Assembly (NCBI GenBank): GCA_964457225.1
Contig: CAYWEM010000016.1
Coordinates: 1-62,165 of the forward strand
DNA length: 62,165 nucleotides
Source of the DNA: CAYWEM01 sp964457225
GTDB taxonomy: Bacteria > Acidobacteriota > Aminicenantia > UBA2199
Direction: 5' to 3'
The notes under the pieces are model-generated. The model did not search any database, was not told the DNA's origin, and was given only the letters and a program-made list of their open reading frames with translations. Positions 22,706 to 32,410 of the stretch are shown here, piece by piece (position 1 is the first letter of the stretch; each line of letters starts with the position of its first letter). The position numbers and the translations under genes are program-made.

Positions 22706-24765
22706 TGGATTTTGGCGCCCTGATGGTCCGGATGCGTGAGCATACCCACCTGGTCGGCCCGCTGGCCGTGCTGGGAGCTGTTTTCCTGATACTGGTGCCC
22801 CTGCCTCCGGACATCCTGGATCTCTTTTTCACCCTGAACATCGTGGTGGCCATCACCATATTACTGCTGTCCACCTACATAAAAAACCCGGTGGAATTCA
22901 CGGTTTACCCGACCATCCTGCTGATGGCCACATTTTTCAGGCTGGCCCTGAATGTTTCCTCGACCCGGCTGATCCTGACCCGCGGTGATGAAGGCATATT
23001 CGCCGCCGGCAAGGTCATCGGGTCATTCGGCAGTTTCGTGCTGGCCGGCAGTTTTCTCATCGGTATTGTCATCTTTGTAATCATCATCGCCATCCAGTAC
23101 ATGGTGGTTTCCCACGGCGCGGTCCGGGCTTCGGAAGTCACCGCCCGTTTCACCCTGGACAAGATGCCGGGCAAACAGATGAGCATTGACGCCGACTTGA
23201 ACGCCGGTCTGATCACCGAGGCCGAGGCCATTGAGCGCCGGGAAAACATCGAACGCGAGGCCGAATTCTACGGCTCCATGGACGGCGCCATTCGCTTCAC
23301 TGCCCGTGAGGCCCTGGTTTCAATCATCATCACCATAATCAACATCATCGGCGGTATCCTGATCGGCATGTTTGAGAAGGGCATGGATTTTTCCAGCGCC
23401 GGCACGACTTACACCATCCTGACCGTGGGCGATGGCCTGATGGCTTCCATCCCTTCGCTGCTGATCACCTATTCCGGAGGCATCATCGCCACCCGGGCGG
23501 CGTCCAAGCAGACTCTGGGCGATGACATCATTACCCAGACCCTTTACAATCCAAGGCCCCTGATGATAGCCGCCGGCGGTGTCGTGGCCCTGTCTTTCAT
23601 TCCCGGCCTGCCCAAGCTGCCGTTTTTCCTGGTCGGCGGCCTGCTGTCAACCCTGGCCTGGCAGGTCAACAAGGAACAGTTGCGGGAAAAAAGCAGTGCC
23701 GAGGTGATCGAAAAGGAAAAAGAGGCGCCTCCAGAACGCATCGAAAGCCTGTTGAAAGTTGACCTGGTCGGCCTGGAAATCGGCTATTCCCTGATTCAGC
23801 TGGTTGACGGCGCCCAGGGCGGCACCCTGCTGCAGAAAATCAAGTCATTGCGTAAACAACTGGCCATGGAAATGGGAGTCATAGTGCCGCCGGTGCGCAT
23901 CCGCGACAATCTGCAGCTGGGAGCCAGGGAATACGCGGTGCTGATCAAGGGAGTACAGGTTGTCCGCGGAGAGGTCATGCCCAGCCAGTTCCTGGCCATC
24001 AACCCGGGCAATGCCACCGGCCGGTTGAAGGGCAGTGAAACCAAGGAACCGGCGTTCAAACTGCAGGCTTACTGGATTTCCGAGGAAGAACGTGAAAACG
24101 CCCAGTTCTTGGGCTATACCGTGGTTGACGCGGCCACGGTGATTTCAACTCACCTGACCGAAGTGATCAAGAATCACATGCACGAACTGCTCGGCCGGCA
24201 GGAAACCCAGCACCTGCTGGAGACCCTGGCCGCGGCTTATCCCAAGGTGGTTGAAGAGCTGGTGCCCGGCATCATGACCCTGGGCGTGGTGCAGAAAGTA
24301 CTGCAAAACCTCCTGAAGGAGAAGGTGTCTATACTCGACCTGCGCACCATTCTTGAGGCCCTGGCCGATTACGGGCCCACGGTAAAAGACCTGGGCACCC
24401 TGACCGAACTGGTGCGCCAGACTCTGGCCCGCTCCCTGGTCAAACCCTACCTGACCGCCCAGAACGATCTGCCACTGGTCATGCTGGGCGGCGAACTGGA
24501 ATCCCTGCTGAACAACCGGGTGCAGAGAATCAACAACATAGATCAGCTGGTGATCGAGCCCCAGGAAGCTCACCAGGTGATCAACAAGATTCGCTCTTTC
24601 ATCGATCAGGCCGGGCTCCAGGTCCAGCCGATACTGCTCTGCTCCTCGGTCGTGCGTCAGCATCTGCGCAGGCTGTGCGAACGTTTCATTCCCGAACTGG
24701 TGGTTTTGTCGAGTGCCGAGATTCCGGCCAATGTAAAAATCGTAACCCTGGGAGTAATTGAATGA
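22705..24765 (+). CDS. flhA: Flagellar export apparatus protein FlhA
   Basis: A 686-residue protein with eight N-terminal membrane segments, the FHIPEP-like signature region (NPVEFTVYPTILLMATFFRLALNVSSTRLIL, DKMPGKQMSIDADLNAGLI) and a large cytoplasmic domain from about residue 340. The latter has the LLEKVSILDLRTILEALAD pattern (here LKEKVSILDLR) and ends PANVKIVTLGVIE. It forms the export nonamer. Adjacent genes overlap by one and four bases. Confidence 0.95.
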   Translation: MDFGALMVRMREHTHLVGPLAVLGAVFLILVPLPPDILDLFFTLNIVVAITILLLSTYIKNPVEFTVYPTILLMATFFRLALNVSSTRLILTRGDEGIFAAGKVIGSFGSFVLAGSFLIGIVIFVIIIAIQYMVVSHGAVRASEVTARFTLDKMPGKQMSIDADLNAGLITEAEAIERRENIEREAEFYGSMDGAIRFTAREALVSIIITIINIIGGILIGMFEKGMDFSSAGTTYTILTVGDGLMASIPSLLITYSGGIIATRAASKQTLGDDIITQTLYNPRPLMIAAGGVVALSFIPGLPKLPFFLVGGLLSTLAWQVNKEQLREKSSAEVIEKEKEAPPERIESLLKVDLVGLEIGYSLIQLVDGAQGGTLLQKIKSLRKQLAMEMGVIVPPVRIRDNLQLGAREYAVLIKGVQVVRGEVMPSQFLAINPGNATGRLKGSETKEPAFKLQAYWISEEERENAQFLGYTVVDAATVISTHLTEVIKNHMHELLGRQETQHLLETLAAAYPKVVEELVPGIMTLGVVQKVLQNLLKEKVSILDLRTILEALADYGPTVKDLGTLTELVRQTLARSLVKPYLTAQNDLPLVMLGGELESLLNNRVQRINNIDQLVIEPQEAHQVINKIRSFIDQAGLQVQPILLCSSVVRQHLRRLCERFIPELVVLSSAEIPANVKIVTLGVIE

Positions 24766-25940
24766 AAATCAAGAAGTACGTGGTCAAATCGGTTGATGAG
24801 GCGCTTTCCCAGATCAAGCGGGATCTCGGGCCCGAAGCCTACATTCTTTCAACCCGCCAGGTGACCCGCCGGGGAGCCCTGGACCTGGGCGGCAGCAAGG
24901 CGGTCGAAGTGACCGCGGCCGTGGACCGGCAGCAGGAATCCTCCCTTTCGGCCGCGCTGCTTGAAAAGAAGTACGCCTTCAGTTCCGATTTCCGTTCCGA
25001 ACGACCGGCGGAAGCCAGGAATAACCTGTCGGGATTGGCCGAACTGCGGGCTGAACTGCTGCCCCTGCGCAGTGAAATGGAGGAGATCCGCCTGTTGCTG
25101 CGCCAGGCCGGCTTAGATGCGGGCAACGGAAGTGCCGCCGGCCTGCAGGGTCTTTACCTGGAATGCTACCTTGAACTGCTGTCCCGGGAAGTGGAGGAAG
25201 TCCTGGCCCGCAGGATGGTCAATGCCCTGCAGCAAAGCGTCTCCGGTCCCGGACTTCCGGATCGGGAGAGCCTGCGCCAAAAGCTGTTCAAGATCATGGT
25301 AGCCGCCCTGCAGAATCCGGCTCCGCTCAAACTGGTCCGGGGGCAAGGCAAGGTGGTGGTACTGGTCGGTCCGACCGGGGTGGGCAAGACCACCACCATA
25401 GCCAAGTTGGCATCCTATTTTCACTTGCTGGAAGGCTACCGGGCGGCCCTGCTGTCGCTGGATTCATATCGCATCGGGGCCGAGGAGCACCTGCGCACCT
25501 ATGCGGAAATAATCGGTTTGCCTTTCATGCCCCTGCGCAATCGCAGTGATCTCGGCCTGGCCCTGGAAAGATTTCGTGAGCAGGATGTACTGTTTGTCGA
25601 TACCACTGGCCGTGGAGTGGCCGATGAGAACGAGCTGGCCGCAACGGCCGATGTACTGAAAGCAGTACCTGAAGAGCGCCGGGAAGTCTGCCTGGTGGTG
25701 AGCGCCACTACCCGCAGGGCGGATCTGCATAGAATAATGAAGGGTTTTTCGATTTTTCAGCCCCGGAGAATCATCGTCTGCAAACTGGATGAAACGGCTC
25801 TTCCCGGAAACGTCTTCAGCATGAAAGCCACAGCCGGGATACCGGGAGCCTATTTTACCACCGGGCAGAAAGTCCCGGGTGATATCGAGGTGGCCAACCC
25901 GCGTAAACTGGTACGCCTGGTCCTGGGCGACCTGCAATAG
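24762..25940 (+). CDS. flhF: Flagellar SRP-like GTPase FlhF
   Basis: A 392-residue protein with the FlhF N-terminal motif (MKIKKYVVKSVDEALSQIKRDLGPEAYILSTR), a variable linker, then the SRP-type NG domain: P-loop LVGPTGVGKTTTIAKLA, LDSYRIGAEEHLRTYAEI, VDTTGRG and CKLDETALPGNVFSM. It sets the place and number of flagella together with FlhG, encoded next. Confidence 0.93.
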   Translation: MKIKKYVVKSVDEALSQIKRDLGPEAYILSTRQVTRRGALDLGGSKAVEVTAAVDRQQESSLSAALLEKKYAFSSDFRSERPAEARNNLSGLAELRAELLPLRSEMEEIRLLLRQAGLDAGNGSAAGLQGLYLECYLELLSREVEEVLARRMVNALQQSVSGPGLPDRESLRQKLFKIMVAALQNPAPLKLVRGQGKVVVLVGPTGVGKTTTIAKLASYFHLLEGYRAALLSLDSYRIGAEEHLRTYAEIIGLPFMPLRNRSDLGLALERFREQDVLFVDTTGRGVADENELAATADVLKAVPEERREVCLVVSATTRRADLHRIMKGFSIFQPRRIIVCKLDETALPGNVFSMKATAGIPGAYFTTGQKVPGDIEVANPRKLVRLVLGDLQ

Positions 25941-25949
25941 GAGAAAAGA

Positions 25950-26792
25950 ATGGAACAAGCCAGACAATTGACTGAACTCAAAACAGAAAAACTCGGCCTG
26001 GGCTTGGGCAAGGTACGCACTGTGGCCATCACTTCGGGCAAGGGCGGAGTCGGAAAAACCAACGTGGTGGTGAACCTGGCCGTGGCCCTGGCCAGGCGCA
26101 AGGTCAAGGTGGCCGTACTCGACGCCGATTACGGGCTGGGAAACATCGACATCCTGCTCGGGCTGGAACCGGGGCGGGATATCGCCGACCTGCTTCAGGA
26201 AAAAGCCACGCTTGAAGATATATTAGTTGAAAAGGATGGGATGCTGATCATTCCGGCCACTTCCGGAATTCAATCCCTGACCAGGCTGACTCCCAGGCAG
26301 GAAATGGTCCTGCACCGCGAAATGGCCAAGCTTGAACGCCTGGCCGACATTTTAATCATCGATACGGCGGCCGGTATTTCCGATAACGTGATTTCCCTGT
26401 TGCTGGCTGCGGACGAGGTGTTCCTGGTGGTCAGTTCCGAACCGACTTCCATCGTCGATGCCTACGCCGTGGTCAAAGTGGTCGGTGAAATCGACGTTTT
26501 TAAGAAATTTGCGGTAATCGCCAACCAGATTCGCAACCAGGAGGAAGCGGACGAGATATTCCGCAAAATTTCCACGGCCACCCGCAAGTTCCTGAACAAG
26601 GAAATATCCAGCTTCGGAGCGGTGCACCACGACCGCATGCTGACCGAGGCGGTCCGGGCCCAGAAAGCAGTTGCCCAGTATTTCCCGGACAGCCGCAGCG
26701 CCCGGGATTTCGACAAGCTGGCCCGCATACTTTTAAACCGGATATACATCAGGGAAAACAGGAGCCGACAGCCGTCCCAGGCCGAAAAATGA
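25950..26792 (+). CDS. flhG: MinD-like ATPase FlhG (FleN)
   Basis: A 280-residue P-loop ATPase. The deviant Walker A is TSGKGGVGKTNVVVNLA and the switch regions are LDADYGLGNIDILLGLEP and IIDTAAGISDNVI, the latter a FlhG trademark. It counts flagella by acting on FlhF. GGAGAAAAG precedes ATG 25950, and the gene overlaps fliA by four bases. Confidence 0.92.
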   Translation: MEQARQLTELKTEKLGLGLGKVRTVAITSGKGGVGKTNVVVNLAVALARRKVKVAVLDADYGLGNIDILLGLEPGRDIADLLQEKATLEDILVEKDGMLIIPATSGIQSLTRLTPRQEMVLHREMAKLERLADILIIDTAAGISDNVISLLLAADEVFLVVSSEPTSIVDAYAVVKVVGEIDVFKKFAVIANQIRNQEEADEIFRKISTATRKFLNKEISSFGAVHHDRMLTEAVRAQKAVAQYFPDSRSARDFDKLARILLNRIYIRENRSRQPSQAEK

Positions 26793-27535
26793 ACCAGAAA
26801 GAGTATCAGCAACTGGTGCTTGACCATCTGCCGACGGTCAAGATCATTGCCTTGAAAATCGCGGCCAGGTTGCCGGCCGGCATAGAGTTCGCCGATCTGA
26901 TTCAAAGCGGAGTTGTCGGCCTGCTGAATGCCGCCGCCAGGTTTGATCCCGGCCGGGGAACGAAATTCGCCACTTATGCCTCACCGCGCATCAGGGGCGC
27001 CATTCTCGATGAATTGCGCAATCTCGACTGGGCTTCCAGGAACCTGCGCCAGAAGATAAAGGACGTGGAGACGGTCTTCCAGGTGCTGGAAAAGGAATTG
27101 AGCCGTCCGCCCAGTGAAGAGGAAGCAGCGGCCAGGCTGGGTATGGAAAAGGACGAATTTTTGCGTTTGCTGGATGACGCCAGGGGAGTGGGTACCGGTG
27201 TGTACCGCATGCCCGCCGCGGACGGTGACGGCCTGGACGAAGGACGCCTGGTCAGGATAGTTTTTTCCGGACCTGAATCAGCCCCGCCCCAGGTGCTGGA
27301 AAACGAGGAAATGAAAAAAATACTTTCCGGGTTCATCAGCGCCTTGCCGGATAGGGAAAGGACTGTGCTGGCCTTGTATTACCAGGATGACCTGAACCTG
27401 AAGGAAATAGCCCGGGTGCTGGATTTAACTGAATCGAGGATATCCCAGATCAGGACAGCGGCCATTATCCGTTTACGAGGCAAGATAGCGGAAATCGCCA
27501 GGAATCAGCAGGTAACCGAGCGGGAGGTTCTCTAA
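26789..27535 (+). CDS. fliA: Flagellar sigma-28 factor FliA
   Basis: A 248-residue sigma factor with region 2 (LPAGIEFADLIQSGVVGLLNAAARFDPGRGTKFATYASPRIRGAILDELRNLDWASRN), region 3 and the region 4 helix-turn-helix (LPDRERTVLALYYQDDLNLKEIARVLDLTESRISQIRTAAIIRLR). These are FliA-type. It would transcribe late flagellar genes, none of which are in the window. Confidence 0.93.
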   Translation: MNQKEYQQLVLDHLPTVKIIALKIAARLPAGIEFADLIQSGVVGLLNAAARFDPGRGTKFATYASPRIRGAILDELRNLDWASRNLRQKIKDVETVFQVLEKELSRPPSEEEAAARLGMEKDEFLRLLDDARGVGTGVYRMPAADGDGLDEGRLVRIVFSGPESAPPQVLENEEMKKILSGFISALPDRERTVLALYYQDDLNLKEIARVLDLTESRISQIRTAAIIRLRGKIAEIARNQQVTEREVL

Positions 27536-27544
27536 GGAGGCAAA

Positions 27545-28558
27545 ATGGCCAAGATATTGTCACAGGAAGAAGTCGATGCCCTGCTTTCGACGGTAAGCGA
27601 TGAAGAAAAGGAGCAGAAAGCGGCTGTGGCCGAGCGCACCGCGGCCAAGGAAAAAGGCGGGGATAAAAAAGTCTCGGTCTACAATTTCCGTCGTCCGGAC
27701 CGGGTTTCCAAGGAACAGCTCCGTTCACTGCATTACCTGCACGACCGTTTCGCCCGCAATTTTTCTTCTTCTCTTTCAGCCTACCTGCGTGCCCTGACCG
27801 AAGTCAACCTCGTTTCAGTGGAGCAGTTGACATATGCCGAGTTCATCCTTTCCCTGCCTGATCCGACCTATTTCAATGCCGTTTCCATGCAGCCCCTGGA
27901 AGGCAATTCAGTGCTGGAAATCAATCCCCAGATTCTCTTTCCGATGATAGACAAGATTCTGGGCGGCAAGGGGGAAAACTTCGGCGGCGGCCTGCGTACC
28001 ATCACCGATATAGAACGCACCCTGATTGAGGGTGTGGTCAAGCTTATTCTCAGGGACCTGGAAGAAGTCTGGAGACAGATTGTGCAGTTGAACATGGGGA
28101 TTGCCGCGACCGAAACCTCCCCCCAGCTTATTCAGGTGGTGGCCCCCAACGAAGTCGTCATCCTGATAGTCCTGGAAGTGAGAGTGGCTGATTCCAAGGG
28201 TTACATGAATTTCTGTATTCCTTCGATCGTGCTGGAACCCATTGCCCATCGCTTCGCTCAGGATTGGTACGCTGACCGGGCCAAGACCAGTGTCAATGAA
28301 GTACAGAAAATAAAACTCAACCTGATGCGTACTTTTGTCAACTGCGAGGCCGGGATTTACGGCAACCACATCTCAACCAGGGATTTCCTGGCCTTGAGGC
28401 CCGGCGACGTCATCAGGTTGCAGCATAAGTCGGCTGATGAAATCGGGCTGCGCCTCAACGGGGTGCTCAAGTACGGGGTTTACCCGGTCAGCCAGGGAGA
28501 GAAGAAGTGCATGCAGGTTTTAAGATTGATTCCCAGGGAGTTTAAAAATGAGCAATGA
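27545..28558 (+). CDS. fliM: Flagellar motor switch protein FliM
   Basis: A 337-residue protein with the N-terminal CheY-binding segment (ILSQEEVDALLSTVSD), the CheC-like middle domain (FRRPDRVSKEQLRSLHYLHDRFARNFSSSLSAYLR, LEINPQILFPMIDKILGGKGE) and a C-terminal SpoA domain (FLALRPGDVIRLQHKSADEIGLRLNGVLKYGVYP). AAGGAGG lies before ATG 27545. Its end overlaps the next gene by 11 bases. Confidence 0.93.
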   Translation: MAKILSQEEVDALLSTVSDEEKEQKAAVAERTAAKEKGGDKKVSVYNFRRPDRVSKEQLRSLHYLHDRFARNFSSSLSAYLRALTEVNLVSVEQLTYAEFILSLPDPTYFNAVSMQPLEGNSVLEINPQILFPMIDKILGGKGENFGGGLRTITDIERTLIEGVVKLILRDLEEVWRQIVQLNMGIAATETSPQLIQVVAPNEVVILIVLEVRVADSKGYMNFCIPSIVLEPIAHRFAQDWYADRAKTSVNEVQKIKLNLMRTFVNCEAGIYGNHISTRDFLALRPGDVIRLQHKSADEIGLRLNGVLKYGVYPVSQGEKKCMQVLRLIPREFKNEQ

Positions 28559-29405
28559 AAAAGTATTCCAGGACTTACTGCAGGAGAACTGGCAGGGGGT
28601 TTTCGCCATGCTGCTGGGCCGTGAACCGGCCATAAGTTTCGGCGCGGTCGAAAAGCTTGACCAGGGAACGGCCCTGGCCAGGCTCGACCAGTCAAAGGTT
28701 TTAATCAAACTGCATTTCAGTGAAAACGAAAAAGATCGTCTGCTCCTGTCCGTAGAACGAAAACTGGTGTCCATGGTGGCCAACCTGATGATGGGCATCG
28801 AATCCTTCAGCGAAGAAGTCGGGGCTGATGATCTGGATGCCTTCGCCGAAGCGGTGAACCAGATGTTTTCGGCCTGCCAGGTGCCTCTGCTGGAAAAGAC
28901 CGGCCGGAACATGAAATTCGGCGGTATATCCTATGTCAAGGTTGAAGAAGCAACCGGATTGGTTCTGAATGAGCCACTGTTGCTCTGGAACATCGGCTTT
29001 AAGATTCCCGGCATCGGTGATTCGTCTTTTTTCCTGCTTTCACCGCAACGTTTCGTCACGGCCGCTGACCAGCCCCAGGAAAAGCGTGATGAACCGGCCA
29101 AAACAGCAGGGAAAAGGGTCGTTGAAAATCTCAAGGGTAGTGAGACCAACATTGAACTGCTGATGGATGTCGAGTTGCCCATTACCGTGCGAATCGGCTC
29201 GACAGAGATGAAGCTGGTTGATATAATGCGGCTTGGCATCGGCAGTATCATCGAATTGGAGAAAATGGTTGATGATCCGGTTGAAGTTCTGGTCAATGAT
29301 AAAATGGTTGCCAAAGGTGAAGTAGTTGTATACAATGGAAATTTCGCCATTCGGATACTCGATGTACAGAGCAGGGAGGCAAGGATCAAGTCTTTGGCTG
29401 ATTGA
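28548..29405 (+). CDS. FliY/FliN-type switch protein with N-terminal CheC-like domain
   Basis: A 285-residue protein. The first 175 residues resemble a CheC/CheX-like domain without an obvious phosphatase motif (MVANLMMGIESFSEEVGADDLDAFAEAVNQMFS, a FliY-like feature). The last 80 residues are a FliN-type SpoA domain (ELPITVRIGSTEMKLVDIMRLGIGSIIELEKMVDDPVEVLVNDKMVAKGEVVVYNGNFAIRI). This is the FliY arrangement, in addition to the short FliN at 19163. Name fliY or fliN2 would be equally fair. Confidence 0.85.
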   Translation: MSNEKVFQDLLQENWQGVFAMLLGREPAISFGAVEKLDQGTALARLDQSKVLIKLHFSENEKDRLLLSVERKLVSMVANLMMGIESFSEEVGADDLDAFAEAVNQMFSACQVPLLEKTGRNMKFGGISYVKVEEATGLVLNEPLLLWNIGFKIPGIGDSSFFLLSPQRFVTAADQPQEKRDEPAKTAGKRVVENLKGSETNIELLMDVELPITVRIGSTEMKLVDIMRLGIGSIIELEKMVDDPVEVLVNDKMVAKGEVVVYNGNFAIRILDVQSREARIKSLAD

Positions 29406-30235
29406 ACGGGGGTACCGCGATTAACAAAGAATTGAGTGCTGAAGAATTCACGGAATTAAGAGATTTCGTTTACCAGAAATCCGGTATGTATTTTCCGGTC
29501 AATCGCAAGTCATTCCTTGAAAAAATAGTTTTACGGCGCCTGCAATTACTGAGTCTGGCAGATTTTCCCTCTTACCTGAGAACCCTGCGCCTGGAAACAC
29601 AACCCCAGGAACTACTGGCTCTTTTCAACGATGTGACCATCAACGAAACCTACTTCTTCAGAGATCAGCCCCAGTTGGACGCCCTGCGCGCCGAGGTGCT
29701 GCCCTCCCTGGCGGCCGCCGGCAAAAAGCGGATCAACCTGCTCAGCGCCGGCTGCTCCTCGGGGGAAGAGCCGTTCACCCTGTCCATAATAATGCGGGAA
29801 TACTTCCCCCAGCTGGATTTCAGCATCCTGGGCCTGGATATTTCTTCACGCATGATCGACCTGGCCAAACAGGCCAGGTACGGTGATTATGCAGTCCGCT
29901 TCGTTCCCGAAAGACTGCTGAACAAGTACTTCATCCCTGAAGACAAAAACCGGGTCCTGCGTCCGGAATTCCGCGACCGGGTGAGGTTTCAGCAGATGAA
30001 CCTGCTTGACCTGGAGACCAGGCTGGCGGGGAATGCCTTCGACATCATCTTCTGCCGCTACGTGTTGATATACTTTGACCTGGAATCAAAACGCCGGGTG
30101 GTCGAAACCATGCACAAGCTTCTCAATCCGGGAGGCTACCTGGTACTCGGGAATTCCGAGGCCCTGTTCATGGTTACCGGCGCCTTCAAACTGCTGCATT
30201 TACCTTCGGCCATTATCTACCGCAAGGAGAGCTGA
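29402..30235 (+). CDS. cheR: Chemotaxis protein methyltransferase CheR
   Basis: A 277-residue SAM-dependent methyltransferase. The N-terminal helical CheR domain has NDVTINETYFFRDQPQLDALR, followed by the Rossmann core with LLSAGCSSGEEPFTLSIIMRE, LGLDISSRMIDLAKQARYG and DIIFCRYVLIYFD. It methylates glutamates on chemoreceptors. The start is TTG 29402, overlapping the previous stop. It is the only Che protein in the operon segment. Confidence 0.92.
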   Translation: MNGGTAINKELSAEEFTELRDFVYQKSGMYFPVNRKSFLEKIVLRRLQLLSLADFPSYLRTLRLETQPQELLALFNDVTINETYFFRDQPQLDALRAEVLPSLAAAGKKRINLLSAGCSSGEEPFTLSIIMREYFPQLDFSILGLDISSRMIDLAKQARYGDYAVRFVPERLLNKYFIPEDKNRVLRPEFRDRVRFQQMNLLDLETRLAGNAFDIIFCRYVLIYFDLESKRRVVETMHKLLNPGGYLVLGNSEALFMVTGAFKLLHLPSAIIYRKES

Positions 30236-30237
30236 TC

Positions 30238-31080
30238 ATGAAAAACGTCATGGAAAAAGCCCGGGTCGTAGCTGACAAGGTCGGCGACCTGCCGCCGATT
30301 CCGGTGGTGGTTATGCGCTCGCTGGAACTGCTGAACGATCCCGAGACAACGGTCAAGGCGATCCAGGAACAGATAACCCTGGACCAGTCCCTGACCGCCT
30401 TCATTCTGAAAATCGCCAATTCAGCCCTGTACGGCCTGCGTTCAGAAGTGAGCACCATAAGTTATGCCATCAACCTGATGGGTTACAATACCACCCGTTC
30501 CATCCTGATGTCCTACCTGACCCGCCAGTACTTTCAATCCCGTGGTTCCCGCAGTCTTCAACAGGTTCTTTGGAAGCATTCCCTGGCCAGCGCTGTTTTC
30601 GGCAAACTCCTGGCTGAAAAAAGCGGCCGGGTTAACGCAGAGGAGGCTTTCATCTCCTGTTTGCTGCACGATATCGGCAAGGGGGTCCTGCTGCTCAATC
30701 ACACCGCGGAGTTTGAGAGGATAGTTTCGCTCTTCTCTCCGGAAGAAAACTCGGCTCAGTGGCTGGAAAAGGAGTACGCCCAACTTGGGTTTTCCCACGT
30801 GGAAGTCGGTTTCCTGCTGATGAAAAAATGGCGTTTTGCCGAAAACATAATAGAATCCGAAGTTTTCCATCATTCCCCGGAAGAGTACAACGGACAGAAT
30901 CTTTTAATCCCCCTGGTCAGCCTGGCCAACAAGATCAGCAACCGTAACAACTATTCTTTTTTCCCCATCCGGGAAGACGTTTTTGAAATCAACCGCCTGG
31001 GCCTGAGTGAAAATGCCTTGAATGACCTGGAAAGAGATGGTCTGTCCATGCTGAAAACTTACCTGGAGGTTCTCAATTGA
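30238..31080 (+). CDS. HDOD-domain signalling protein, first copy
   Basis: A 280-residue protein of the HDOD class: LPPIPVVVMRSLELLNDPETTVKAIQEQITLDQSLTAFILKIANSALYG at the N-terminus, with a retained HD dyad in ISCLLHDIGKGVLLL. HDOD proteins are mostly non-catalytic regulators that link c-di-GMP or stress signals to motility. It follows cheR by two bases (ATG 30238) and is followed by a paralogue. Confidence 0.85.
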   Translation: MKNVMEKARVVADKVGDLPPIPVVVMRSLELLNDPETTVKAIQEQITLDQSLTAFILKIANSALYGLRSEVSTISYAINLMGYNTTRSILMSYLTRQYFQSRGSRSLQQVLWKHSLASAVFGKLLAEKSGRVNAEEAFISCLLHDIGKGVLLLNHTAEFERIVSLFSPEENSAQWLEKEYAQLGFSHVEVGFLLMKKWRFAENIIESEVFHHSPEEYNGQNLLIPLVSLANKISNRNNYSFFPIREDVFEINRLGLSENALNDLERDGLSMLKTYLEVLN

Positions 31081-31961
31081 GTAATCGGCAGAGTATACTG
31101 GAAAAGTTGTTTTCCGCTGAACGCCAGTTGCCGACACTGCCGGTTATTTTTACCGAATTGAACGAAATGATCAGGAATCCTTTTGTTTCCAGTCGGCGTA
31201 TCGCCGACCTGGTGATGAAGGACCAGGCCCTGGTGGCCAGGATACTGAAACTCTCCAACAGCGCTTTTTACGCCAAGAGGCAAGAGATAAAAGACCTGGC
31301 CAACGCGGTGACTTTTCTGGGCAGTGAGGCGTTGCGCAACCTGGTGCTGCAGCTTTCCCTGGTCAGGCTTTTTCCTCGCCTGGATCCGCAGGTTCCCGAT
31401 TTCAGGATCAGTACTTTCTGGGAGCATTCCCTGGCCGCGGCTTATTTTTCCACCATCCTGGCCGCCAAGCTGAAACTGCCCCCGGATGAATCTTACTACG
31501 TTTCCGGCTTGCTGCACGATATGGGCAAGCTGGCGCTCTGCCATTTTCATCCCGAGTTGTTCAGCCGGACGGTAATGCGCCAGATTGAGCTCGGTGAAAC
31601 GGATTACCGGGCCGAGGCGGAAGTCATCGGTGTTGATCACGCCGAGATAGGAGCTTTCCTGGCCGAGAAATGGAAGTTCAGGTCTGAAACCATCAAGGCC
31701 ATCCGCGAGCATCACCTCGCTTCGTTTACCGGTGCCGACCTGCATGCCCCCCTGGTGCGCATCGCCAATTTCTTCGCCAAGGCCGCGGGATTCAATTTCC
31801 CCTGGGATGCCGGCAGCATTGACCTGGTTGGTGACCGGGCCTGGGTAGTTCTTTCAGCCAGGTCGAAACAAAAACTGGACGTGGAAAGAATGACCTTTGA
31901 GATTTACGAGGAAAGCGACAAGGTCAGGGACCTGGTGAATACCCTGCTTTCATTGTCATGA
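31077..31961 (+). CDS. HDOD-domain signalling protein, second copy
   Basis: A 294-residue paralogue of the preceding gene (LPTLPVIFTELNEMIRNPFVSSRRIADLVMKDQALVARILKLSNSAFY; SGLLHDMGKLALCHF). The start is TTG 31077, with GGAGG six bases upstream and a two-base overlap with the previous stop. A tandem HDOD pair inside a flagellar operon suggests a role in motility control. Confidence 0.83.
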   Translation: MSNRQSILEKLFSAERQLPTLPVIFTELNEMIRNPFVSSRRIADLVMKDQALVARILKLSNSAFYAKRQEIKDLANAVTFLGSEALRNLVLQLSLVRLFPRLDPQVPDFRISTFWEHSLAAAYFSTILAAKLKLPPDESYYVSGLLHDMGKLALCHFHPELFSRTVMRQIELGETDYRAEAEVIGVDHAEIGAFLAEKWKFRSETIKAIREHHLASFTGADLHAPLVRIANFFAKAAGFNFPWDAGSIDLVGDRAWVVLSARSKQKLDVERMTFEIYEESDKVRDLVNTLLSLS

Positions 31962-32410
31962 ACACCTGGATTGCCCCCTCCCTGATCCTGTTTGTACTGG
32001 GTTTCCTGTTGCTCGTCCTGATGATGAGGCGGCAGGCCGCCAGGATAAAACGCCTGGAAAAAATGGTTCGCAACCTGACCCAGGGCAGCGGACTTTTTCC
32101 TGAATTCCTGCAGCGGGGCGAGGCCCTGACCCGGACCCTGGCCGATGAACTGGCCCTGCGCCAGCATGCCGTCGGTAAGCTGATAGACGAGGCCCAGAAA
32201 GTGAGCGGCAAGCTGCAGCAACTGGAAGCCGGTCTCAAGGAAAGCCGCATGGACCAGAGGAAATTGCAGGAGATCCTGATTCTGTACAACCAGGGTTTTT
32301 CCAGCGCTGAAATCGCCGCCGACCTGCAATTGCCGGCCGGAGAAGTCGAGCTGGCCATCAAGCTCAAGCAGTACCTGGGGACGGAAGACCGGGAAACGCT
32401 GAGCGGATGA
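31958..32410 (+). CDS. Membrane-anchored coiled protein of a flagellar operon (DUF6115-like)
   Basis: A 150-residue protein with one N-terminal membrane helix (APSLILFVLGFLLLVLMM), a coiled-coil-like middle (KRLEKMVRNL..., ELALRQHAVGKLIDEAQKV) and a C-terminal HTH-like motif (ILYNQGFSSAEIAADLQLPAGEVELAIKL). Similar small proteins lie before fliK in other flagellar operons. Its function is unknown. It overlaps its neighbours by four bases at both ends. Confidence 0.7.
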   Translation: MNTWIAPSLILFVLGFLLLVLMMRRQAARIKRLEKMVRNLTQGSGLFPEFLQRGEALTRTLADELALRQHAVGKLIDEAQKVSGKLQQLEAGLKESRMDQRKLQEILILYNQGFSSAEIAADLQLPAGEVELAIKLKQYLGTEDRETLSG

